Assembly (NCBI GenBank): GCA_041688515.1
Contig: JBDNHZ010000489.1
Coordinates: 1-22,213, forward strand
DNA length: 22,213 nucleotides
Origin: UBA6176 sp041688515
GTDB taxonomy: Bacteria; Verrucomicrobiota; Verrucomicrobiia; Limisphaerales; UBA9464
Reading direction: 5' to 3'
In this document: positions 16,117 through 22,213 of the stretch, one piece after another
How the letters are laid out: each line of letters opens with the position of its first letter
Position numbering within the stretch: the stretch's first letter is position 1
The notes under the pieces: generated by a model
Told to the model about the DNA's origin: nothing
Seen by the model: the letters and a program-made list of their open reading frames with translations, nothing else
Database searches by the model: none
Program-made: the position numbers and the translations under genes

Positions 16117-17830
16117 AGACAGGGACAGTCACGCCGTGGTCGCCCAGCTTCGACCACTCGACCCCGGCCAGCGCCGGCACTTCAGAGGCCATCTTGTTGA
16201 ACAGACCTTCGATGGTGCTGAAGCCATCGGCGGCCCCCAGAGACCGGGTCAACTCCGCGAGGAACTCCCACTCGGGACGGGCATCGCCTTTCGGTTCCAC
16301 CGCCTTGAGGAACTTCTGCACCCGCCCCTTGGCGTTGATGAACGTCCCCCGCTTCTCGGCGTGGGCGCAGCCCGGCAAAAGATAGTGGGCCGCCGCCGTG
16401 GTGGCGTTCGGCAGGATATCGCTGACGATCAAGGTTTCAACCTGGGCCAGCAATCCGGCGTCGATCCCGTACTGGGTCACGTCCTCGCCGAACACGATCA
16501 GCGTCTTGACCTTCCCGGAGCGGATCCCATCGGCAATCGACGGGATCGAGATGCCGATCTCGGTATAGGCGATCCCGGTCAACCGTGCGCCCTGACTGTT
16601 CGGGTTGCGATCGGCGCTGACCAGCAACCGGTCGGCCTCCCCTTCCCGTTCGACCGAGTCCGTCAGGGCTCCCACCCGCACGGCGAGCTGGCGCAGCAGG
16701 TAGAGTTCCTCGGTGGTCTGACGGGCGCTGGCGATGAGGGCCACGCTGCCGTCAGACGCCGTGCGGGGATGGGAGGTGATCTCACCCAGGGCACGGTTCC
16801 AATCGGAGACCTGACCGCGCACCCGCACCTCCTGGAGCCGGTCGGCCCGGCCGATCCACGAGTAATTCAGGCGGCCGGAATCGCACATCCAACTGCCATT
16901 CACCGCGTCATTGTCGCGTGGTTCGAAGCGGTAAATGACATTCTCGCGGGAACCGATGGTGATGTTGCAACCGGTGCCGCAGGACGTGCAGAGGCTCTTG
17001 GTTTCCTTGAGGAACCAGACCCGCATCTTGAATCGGAAATCCTTCGAGGTCAGCGCGCCCACCGGACAGATGTCGACGGTGTTCAGGGAATAGTTGTTGT
17101 CGAACTGCTTTCCCGGGGCCGTGGCAATGGTGTTGTAGGAACCCCGGTTGACGATCCCGAGTGCGTCGTCCCCGGCAATGTCCCGGGTGAACCGGACGCA
17201 GCGGGTGCAGAGAATGCAGCGTTCGTCATCGAGTACGATCCGGGGACCAAGGTCCACCGTCTTGGGCTTATGAACCTTGGCCTCGACGAAGCGGGACTGT
17301 GCCTCACCGTGCTGGACCGAGTACTCCTGCAACTTGCACTCGCCGGCCTGATCACAGATCGGGCAGTCGAGCGGATGATTGATCAGCAGCGATTCAAGGA
17401 CCGACTCGCGCATCTGCTTTGTGGCGGGCGACGACGGATACAGCTCCATGCCCGGCGAAATGGGCGTGGCGCAGGCGATGGCCCCGCGCGGTGTCTGCGG
17501 CTCATAGGGCAGGACCGAGCGTGCGATCTTGGTGGAGCCATCCTCGTTCAGGACCGGCTTCTTGGTGGCCGGATCCATCACCGGCGTGCCGAACTCAACC
17601 AGGCACATGCGACAGTTGCCGGCGATCGGCAGGCGCGGATGGTAGCAATAATGCGGAACCTCCTGCGCGGCCATCTGGCAGGCCTGGAGCATCGTCGTCG
17701 GCACCAGTTTGCCCTGCCAGTCCGGCATGAGCTTGGGCACGTCGATGTCGCTGCCGTCGACCTTGATCCGGATCTTCTCGACGGGCGGCGGCGCTGCGGG
17801 CGCGGGTGCTGTGATCGCTGCGTTGGACAT
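16115..17830 (-). CDS. nuoG: NADH-quinone oxidoreductase subunit G (short form, all Fe-S clusters including N7)
   Basis: This 571-aa hydrophilic-arm subunit carries a chain of Fe-S clusters. Ligand sets seen: [2Fe-2S] N1b C62/C73/C76/C120; N5 H152-x3-C156-x2-C159-x5-C165; N4 C205-x2-C208-x2-C211 with C255; and the off-path N7 set C281-x2-C284-x3-C288-x27-C316, the same spacing as in E. coli NuoG. The following molybdopterin-oxidoreductase-like domain is cut short: it includes DILPNATTAAAHYLLPGCAHAEKRGTFINAKGRVQ (about 460-500) and ends soon after. E. coli NuoG is about 900 aa and Thermus Nqo3 about 780. The N terminus has an Ala/Pro stretch (4-16). No frameshift is visible, and the start lies 11 nt after nuoF, so shortness looks natural rather than a break. 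Confidence 0.95.
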   Translation of the reverse strand: MSNAAITAPAPAAPPPVEKIRIKVDGSDIDVPKLMPDWQGKLVPTTMLQACQMAAQEVPHYCYHPRLPIAGNCRMCLVEFGTPVMDPATKKPVLNEDGSTKIARSVLPYEPQTPRGAIACATPISPGMELYPSSPATKQMRESVLESLLINHPLDCPICDQAGECKLQEYSVQHGEAQSRFVEAKVHKPKTVDLGPRIVLDDERCILCTRCVRFTRDIAGDDALGIVNRGSYNTIATAPGKQFDNNYSLNTVDICPVGALTSKDFRFKMRVWFLKETKSLCTSCGTGCNITIGSRENVIYRFEPRDNDAVNGSWMCDSGRLNYSWIGRADRLQEVRVRGQVSDWNRALGEITSHPRTASDGSVALIASARQTTEELYLLRQLAVRVGALTDSVEREGEADRLLVSADRNPNSQGARLTGIAYTEIGISIPSIADGIRSGKVKTLIVFGEDVTQYGIDAGLLAQVETLIVSDILPNATTAAAHYLLPGCAHAEKRGTFINAKGRVQKFLKAVEPKGDARPEWEFLAELTRSLGAADGFSTIEGLFNKMASEVPALAGVEWSKLGDHGVTVPV

Positions 17831-17841
17831 GGTCGAAATGT

Positions 17842-19248
17842 TCAGTGATGCGAGGCGGGAACGATTCCCTTGGCCCGGGCTTCCTCATCCGCCTTGCCAC
17901 GGGCGATGAAGTCGTCCTTGAACTTTTTGACGAAGGACAGCACCGGCCATGCGGCGGCTTCACCGAAGGCGCAGATGGTGCGGCCCTGAATGTTCTGGGC
18001 GATATGGAGGAGGTAATCGGCGTCCTGGGTGCGTCCGCCGCCGGTGGTCATGCGATGGAGCGCCTTGGACATCCACAGGGCGCCCTCGCGGCAGGGCGTG
18101 CACTGTCCGCAGCTCTCGTGGGCATAGAACTCGGAGACATTGGCCAGCACATCCACGATCTCGCGGGTGTCATCCATCACGATGACTGCCCCGGAACCGG
18201 ACATCGTGCCGGCCTGTTGCAGGGAATCGAAGTCGTAGGGCAGATCGAGCAGGTCGGTCTCGACCGCGACCATCTGGCCGTCGGCTCCCTTGCGGCGCAG
18301 TTTGAACTTCTCACCCGCCTTGAGGACCTTGGAAGACGATCCGCCGGGAATGATGGCCTTGAGCGTGCGACCGGGCTTCAGGCCGCCGCCGAAGTTCTCA
18401 TGGAAGATGATCTCACCCAGCGTGACCTTGCCGACTTCCACCTCGAAGTAACCGGGCTTCCGCACATCCCCGCTGAGGGAGACGATGCGGGTGCCGGTGT
18501 TGTTGGGCGTGCCGAGCTTGGCGTACTCCGGGCCGCCCATGTTCACGATGTGCTTCACGTGGCACAGGGTCTCCACGTTGTTCACGATCGTCGGACACAT
18601 GTAGAGTCCGAGCACCGCCGGGAAATAGGGGGGCTTGATCCGCGGGTAGGGACGTTTGCCTTCGAGTGATTCGATCAGGCCGGTTTCCTCGCCGCAGATA
18701 TAGGATCCTGCACCGCGATGGACGTAGATCTCCACGTCCGATCCGGATCCCAGGATGTTCTTTCCAAGAAAGCCCTTCGCCCGGGCCTCTTCGAGCGCCT
18801 GGTTCAACAGCCGGGCGCCGTGGGGCATCTCGCCGCGGATATAGATATAGGCGAGCTTCACGTCGTTCGCCCAGCAGGAGAGGATCATCCCCTCGATCAA
18901 CTGATGCGGGTCCTTGTGAAGGATCTGGCGGTCCTTGAAAGTGCCGGGCTCCGACTCGTCGGCGTTGCAGATCAGATAAATCGGCTTGCCACTGCGACGA
19001 TCGACAAAGCTCCACTTCAATCCCGCCGAAAAACCGGCACCACCGCGGCCGCGCAGACCGGATTTCAGGACCTCGTCGCGGATCACTTCACGCGAGGACA
19101 GCTTCTTGCCATCGGGCAGATCGCGGCCGGGTGTGGCCAGGGCCTTGCGTAGGGCATCGTAGCCGCCGTGGCGGAGGTAACACTCGATGTCGGGCGTGTA
19201 ACCCGGTTGATCGGCGTGCTTCAGGATGAGTCTGTGCTCTTCAGGCAT
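17842..19248 (-). CDS. nuoF: NADH-quinone oxidoreductase subunit F (NADH/FMN-binding)
   Basis: This 468-aa subunit binds NADH, FMN and cluster N3 and is the electron entry point of complex I. Seen: the glycine-rich LRGRGGAGFSAGLKWSF (65-81); CNADESEPGTFKDRQIL (94-110); GAGSYICGEETGLIESLEGK (179-198); and the [4Fe-4S] N3 ligands C380, C383, C386 (ESCGQCTPCREG) and C426 (TICAFGEAAAWP). Residues about 311-340 (GEKFKLRRKGADGQMVAVET) look like an insertion of about 20-25 residues before the usual DYDSL-AAG segment. ATG at 19248 was chosen; upstream codons in frame run toward the tRNA antisense and lack family sequence. It is separated from nuoE by 402 nt holding a tRNA gene, so it may depend on readthrough or its own promoter. 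Confidence 0.95.
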   Translation of the reverse strand: MPEEHRLILKHADQPGYTPDIECYLRHGGYDALRKALATPGRDLPDGKKLSSREVIRDEVLKSGLRGRGGAGFSAGLKWSFVDRRSGKPIYLICNADESEPGTFKDRQILHKDPHQLIEGMILSCWANDVKLAYIYIRGEMPHGARLLNQALEEARAKGFLGKNILGSGSDVEIYVHRGAGSYICGEETGLIESLEGKRPYPRIKPPYFPAVLGLYMCPTIVNNVETLCHVKHIVNMGGPEYAKLGTPNNTGTRIVSLSGDVRKPGYFEVEVGKVTLGEIIFHENFGGGLKPGRTLKAIIPGGSSSKVLKAGEKFKLRRKGADGQMVAVETDLLDLPYDFDSLQQAGTMSGSGAVIVMDDTREIVDVLANVSEFYAHESCGQCTPCREGALWMSKALHRMTTGGGRTQDADYLLHIAQNIQGRTICAFGEAAAWPVLSFVKKFKDDFIARGKADEEARAKGIVPASHH

Positions 19249-19256
19249 GGTCGTAC

Positions 19257-19284
19257 TTGACTCGAAAGATTTCTTCGCTAACGT
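19257..19284 (+). promoter_or_regulatory. Probable promoter of the tRNA-Gln gene
   Basis: TTGACT (19257-19262) and TAACGT (19279-19284) are spaced by 16 nt and lie 15 nt before the tRNA 5' end, the geometry expected of a sigma70-type tRNA promoter. The -35 matches 5 of 6 and the -10 keeps the key T, A and final T. It lies inside the nuoF 5' leader region on the opposite strand. Assigned from sequence only. Confidence 0.5.
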
Positions 19285-19299
19285 CGCCGGCCTATCGAC

Positions 19300-19373
19300 T
19301 GCCCGATGGTGTAACGGTAGCACAGCAGATTCTGGATCTGCTTGTCATGGTTCAAATCCATGTCGGGCAGCCA
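19300..19373 (+). tRNA. tRNA-Gln (anticodon CUG)
   Basis: The cloverleaf is complete. Acceptor TGCCCGA pairs with TCGGGCA; the D arm contains GTGTAACGGTAGCAC; the anticodon stem GCAGA/TCTGC encloses loop TTCTGGA, giving anticodon CTG; the variable loop is TTGT; the T arm is CATGG-TTCAAAT-CCATG; the discriminator is G and the CCA end is encoded. It lies between nuoE and nuoF but on the opposite strand, so a nuo transcript would carry its antisense. Confidence 0.95.
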
Positions 19374-19420
19374 ACTTTCAAAAAGGCTCTGCTTGGAAAG
19401 GCCTTGGTTTCCCTTCCTGT

Positions 19421-19447
19421 TGGCTACTTCAGCCACTCCCCCTTTTT
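19421..19447 (+). terminator. Candidate terminator downstream of tRNA-Gln
   Basis: TGGCT-ACTTC-AGCCA (19421-19435) is a 5-bp stem followed by CTCCCCC and a TTTTT run (19443-19447). The stem is short and not adjacent to the T-run, so this is weak. It would end the tRNA transcript before it reaches the nuoE 3' end. The remainder of 19374-19650 shows no gene I can support. Confidence 0.3.
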
Positions 19448-19650
19448 CGGCCCCTTCCCCGTTCGATCGATCCCACTTCGAATTTTCGCCTGCAGTCGTC
19501 GCCGTAGGACTCCCGTCCGAGGCCTTCCGGTTCGCCGCATTCACCGACTCCACCTCGAAGACCAAGGCTCGGCACGCCCCTGAACGGAAGCAGTCTGCGT
19601 CCCGGTCAGGCGCATCAGTGAAAGTGGAGGTGGCGTTCATGCGTGGGAGA

Positions 19651-20154
19651 TCAGCGACCGCGCGACAGGATCCGGTCGCAATCGGCTGCGGTGCATTTTT
19701 CGAGGAGATCATCGTTCACCATCACCACAGGGGCCGTGCCGCAACTGGCCAAACACTCGACGAATTCGACGGTGAACTTTCCGTCGGCCGTGGTCTGTGC
19801 TCCGTGCTTGTGGGCATCCAGACCCAACTTCTCGACGAAGTGCTTCCGCAGGGCGTCCGAGCCGGCCAGAGCGCAGCTCAGCGTGCGACAGACCTTGACC
19901 TGGGTCTTTCCGAGGGGTTCCTGACGGAACATCGGATAGAAGGTGACCAACTCCTGAACGTTGATCGGCTGCAACCCCAGCTTGGCGGCCGTCCAGTCGA
20001 CGGCGTCACCGGAGACATAACCGAAGTGTTCCTGCAACGCGTGCAGGAACATCAGCGAGGCACTCCGCTTCTGGGGATAGTGCGTGGTCAGCTCATCCAG
20101 CTGGGCCTCCAATTTGGCAGGGACGGTAAAGCTCATGTCTCGGGGCTGGGTCAC
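19651..20154 (-). CDS. nuoE: NADH-quinone oxidoreductase subunit E ([2Fe-2S] N1a)
   Basis: This 167-aa thioredoxin-fold subunit pairs with NuoF. The [2Fe-2S] ligands are C89-x4-C94 (CRTLSC) and C134-x3-C138 (CLASC), the canonical spacing for N1a. The N-terminal helical part has the family's LHALQEHFGYVSGDAV and ELVTFYPMFRQEP. GTG at 20154 overlaps the nuoD stop (GTGA) and gives translational coupling; an ATG at 20136 is the alternative and would remove six residues. Length is typical. Confidence 0.94.
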   Translation of the reverse strand: MTQPRDMSFTVPAKLEAQLDELTTHYPQKRSASLMFLHALQEHFGYVSGDAVDWTAAKLGLQPINVQELVTFYPMFRQEPLGKTQVKVCRTLSCALAGSDALRKHFVEKLGLDAHKHGAQTTADGKFTVEFVECLASCGTAPVVMVNDDLLEKCTAADCDRILSRGR

Positions 20155-21440
20155 CGGTCCGCCTCACCCATGACGAAGTCGATCGATCCCAGGATCGAGA
20201 CGACGTCGCTCATCAGGTGGCCGGGAAGGATTTCGGGGAGAATGCTCAGGTTGACGAACGACGGCGCGCGGATCTTGAGGCGGTGCGGAATGCCGCCGCC
20301 GCGGGAATGGATATAGAAGCCCAGTTCGCCCTTGGGATTCTCCGCACCGAAATAGACTTCACCCACCGGGGCGTTGATGCCCTGGGTCACCAGCATGAAC
20401 TGGTGGATCAGCTCTTCCATGCTGGTCAGGACCTTCGCCTTCGGCGGCAGGAAGATCTTTCCGTCCGCCACCTGCACCGGCTCGTGGGAAGCGTTCTCAT
20501 ACCCACCCGGCAGCTTCTCGAAAGCCTGACGCAGGATCCGGACGCTCTGACGCATCTCTTCCTGCCGAACCTGGTAGCGGTCGTAGCAATCGCCCACGCT
20601 GCCGACCGGGATATCGAACTCGAAGTCCCTGTAACAAAGGTACGGCGTCGCCTTGCGCACGTCGTAGTCCACGCCGCTGCCCCGCAGGTTCGGCCCGGTG
20701 AGGCCATAGGCGATCGCACGGTCCCGGCGGATCACCCCCACACCGCGGGTGCGGTTCACGAAGATCGGATTGCGCGTCAGCAACCGATCGACATCGTCCA
20801 GGGTCGCCAGGACTTCGTCACAGAACTTCAGGACCTTGGCCGCCCATCCGGCAGGCAGATCGCGGGTGACCCCTCCGATGCGGGTATAACTGGTGGTGAA
20901 CCGGGCACCCGTGAGCCACTCGGCAAAATTGTAGATCTTCTCGCGCTCGGTGAAGGTATGGAGGAACACCGTCAGGGCCCCGACATCCATCGCGAACGCG
21001 CCCAGGCCGAGCAAATGGGCGGAAATGCGGGCCAACTCACAACAAATGACCCGGATGTACTGGCAACGCGGGGGCAGCGTCTCGTGGATGCCCAGCAGCT
21101 TTTCGACCGCCAGGGCATAGGCCACGTTGTTGGCCAGAGGAGCGAGATAATCCAGCCGATCCGTATAAGGGATGAACTGGTTGTAGGTCATGTTCTCCGC
21201 GATCTTTTCGTCCCCCCGATGCAGGTAGCCGAGATCCGGGATCGCTTTGGTGATCGTTTCACCGTCCATCTCGATCAGGATGCGGAGCACCCCGTGGGTC
21301 GAGGGATGGGACGGACCCATGTTCAGCACCATCTTGTCGCCGACAAGGTCCTGCATCGCGTCCGCCGGGTTGGCCGGGGCCGCCGTCGCCGCGGCGCGCT
21401 GGCCGGGATCACGAAATTCGATGGTCTGGGAAGTTGCCAT
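20151..21440 (-). CDS. nuoD: NADH-quinone oxidoreductase subunit D (49 kDa, quinone site)
   Basis: This 429-aa subunit is related to the large subunit of NiFe hydrogenases and forms the quinone pocket with NuoB. It has MGPSHPSTHGVLRILIEMDG (HPSTHG at 45-50, the quinone-headgroup histidine loop), DLGYLHRGDEKIAENMTYNQFIPYTDRLDY (69-98), and the canonical C-terminal end SIDFVMGEADR. The first ~33 residues are an Ala/Pro/Gln-rich extension before the family core. It starts 12 nt after nuoC; GGAGGAG about 15 nt upstream, or AAGG closer, may serve as RBS. Confidence 0.96.
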   Translation of the reverse strand: MATSQTIEFRDPGQRAAATAAPANPADAMQDLVGDKMVLNMGPSHPSTHGVLRILIEMDGETITKAIPDLGYLHRGDEKIAENMTYNQFIPYTDRLDYLAPLANNVAYALAVEKLLGIHETLPPRCQYIRVICCELARISAHLLGLGAFAMDVGALTVFLHTFTEREKIYNFAEWLTGARFTTSYTRIGGVTRDLPAGWAAKVLKFCDEVLATLDDVDRLLTRNPIFVNRTRGVGVIRRDRAIAYGLTGPNLRGSGVDYDVRKATPYLCYRDFEFDIPVGSVGDCYDRYQVRQEEMRQSVRILRQAFEKLPGGYENASHEPVQVADGKIFLPPKAKVLTSMEELIHQFMLVTQGINAPVGEVYFGAENPKGELGFYIHSRGGGIPHRLKIRAPSFVNLSILPEILPGHLMSDVVSILGSIDFVMGEADR

Positions 21441-21452
21441 GGCGTCGATGCC

Positions 21453-22034
21453 TTACTCCTCCGGATTCCGGGCCCGCGGCTCGCGGGCCATGCTGTCGGC
21501 CGTGCTGGCCACCGTGATGAAGGGTCCGCCTTCCTGTGGCGCAGAACGGGTAAACGCCACTTCCGGAAGATCGGTCGGCTTGCCCGCCAGCGGGAAATCC
21601 TTCCGCAACGGGTGATAGGGATAGCCGTCCCACATCAGGATCCGGCGCAGGTCGGGGTGCCCGGCGAAGCGGATTCCCATCATGTCGTACACCTCGCGCT
21701 CGTGCCAGTCGGCGGTCGGCCAGACCCTGGAAACCGTAGGTAATTCACCCTTTTCTTCAGAAACCGCGGTCTTCAGCCGAAGATGATGCCCGTGGGTCAA
21801 CCCGAGTAGTTCATACACCACGAGCCAGCGGGGATCGTCGCCGTATTGGTCAACACTCGACAGGTCCAGCAGCATCTCGAAGCCCAGCGTGTCCCGGGCG
21901 TGGAGGCAGATGTCGGCGATGCGCCCGGCGTCCTGCACGACCAGAGTGATCTCCCCGCGGAATTCGGTGGGTGCGAGAATCGTCTCCGGGAAAGCCTCCC
22001 GGAGCTGTTGGGCGAGTTCGACAGCGGTTGCCAC
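21453..22034 (-). CDS. nuoC: NADH-quinone oxidoreductase subunit C (30 kDa)
   Basis: This 193-aa connecting subunit of the hydrophilic arm, separate here from NuoD (fused in E. coli), has the 30-kDa signature DWHEREVYDMMGIRFAGHPDLRRILMWDGYPYHPLRKDFPL at residues 109-149. The N-terminal domain (about 25-90) holds LLDLSSVDQYGD. The start is GTG at 22034, 2 nt after the nuoB stop; no upstream ATG fits without entering nuoB. A Glu/Arg-rich tail ends the protein. Confidence 0.95.
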   Translation of the reverse strand: MATAVELAQQLREAFPETILAPTEFRGEITLVVQDAGRIADICLHARDTLGFEMLLDLSSVDQYGDDPRWLVVYELLGLTHGHHLRLKTAVSEEKGELPTVSRVWPTADWHEREVYDMMGIRFAGHPDLRRILMWDGYPYHPLRKDFPLAGKPTDLPEVAFTRSAPQEGGPFITVASTADSMAREPRARNPEE

Positions 22035-22036
22035 GG

Positions 22037-22213
22037 TCAGGCCTTGGGTTTCCGGGTTTGCTCAATGCTCTGCGCGGAGATCTCCAGACCGAGCCGGCCG
22101 TACTTCAGCGGCGCAACATCGCGTTTGAGGGTACTCGAACTGGGCTCACGCCCGACCTTTTCCTGGAGCTTGATCAGGGCGTCGAGCAGGGCCTCGGGAC
22201 GGGGCGGGCAACC
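22037..22213 (-). CDS. nuoB: NADH-quinone oxidoreductase subunit B, 3' end only
   Basis: The last 58 codons of nuoB run in from the right edge; the 5' part lies outside the window. The first visible residues, GCPPRPEALLDALIKLQEKV, are the family's conserved end of the N2-binding domain; the Cys in GCPPRPE is the last ligand of cluster N2, which reduces quinone. The tail (YGRLGLEISAQSIEQTRKPKA) is ordinary. Gene order implies nuoA just beyond the window. Confidence 0.93.
   Translation of the reverse strand, partial: GCPPRPEALLDALIKLQEKVGREPSSSTLKRDVAPLKYGRLGLEISAQSIEQTRKPKA

Noticed and set aside
16043..17848. 601-codon plus-strand frame opposite nuoG
   Set aside because: It is antisense to a gene with intact Fe-S motifs and has no recognisable domain or start context.
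19278..19640. Minus-strand frame running through the tRNA antisense (contains MDLNHDKQIQNLLCYRYTIG)
   Set aside because: That peptide is simply the tRNA-Gln antisense translation, a common annotation artefact; the rest has no family features.
20217..21743. 508-codon plus-strand frame opposite nuoC and nuoD
   Set aside because: It spans two real genes in antisense and reads as compositional shadow.

Overview
The window most likely comes from a Verrucomicrobiota chromosome, probably near Limisphaerales/Pedosphaeraceae. The evidence is GC-rich DNA, a short type IV prepilin-like protein of the kind found in many copies in these genomes, dispersed GC-rich inverted repeats, and short RND adaptor and DUF772-like proteins similar to ones I recall from that phylum. 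This placement is recollection and inference; no rRNA or marker gene in the window settles it.

Left part (1-2272): a strong imperfect hairpin (12-75), then a prepilin-type N-methylation protein (222-935, +). Convergent with it and overlapping its last codons is a decayed assimilatory nitrate reductase catalytic subunit gene (928-1682, -). That gene keeps its N-terminal Fe-S segment and pieces of its C-terminal third, but has lost its core, carries a frameshift, and has Ser where a cluster Cys should be. Then come about 600 gene-free bases with two copies of a ~125-bp direct repeat, one of them half of an inverted-repeat element.

Middle (2273-8444, +): a complete tripartite heavy-metal-type RND efflux operon. 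It has an outer-membrane TolC-family lipoprotein, a periplasmic adaptor overlapping it by ATGA, and a 1021-aa CusA/CzcA-type inner-membrane pump 5 nt later. It is followed by a related copy of the dispersed repeat and a 164-aa protein resembling the N-terminal (DUF772-like) part of IS5/IS1182-type transposases, with no catalytic domain.

Right part (8477-22213, -): the nuo operon for respiratory complex I in canonical order, nuoB (3' end only), C, D, E, F, G, H, I, J, K, L, M, N. NuoB-NuoI form the hydrophilic arm that oxidises NADH and passes electrons through Fe-S clusters to quinone. NuoH and NuoJ-N form the proton-pumping membrane arm. Genes are separated by 30 nt or less, or overlap, except at nuoE-nuoF, where a 402-nt gap holds a tRNA-Gln(CUG) gene on the opposite strand with its own promoter-like sequence and CCA end. 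NuoG is short (571 aa) but keeps ligands for every cluster expected in bacterial NuoG, including N7.

I found no CRISPR array, phage, toxin-antitoxin or defence system. The points most worth a second look are the opposite-strand tRNA inside the nuo operon, the patchwork nitrate reductase relic, the catalytic-domain-free transposase-like protein and the repeat family.
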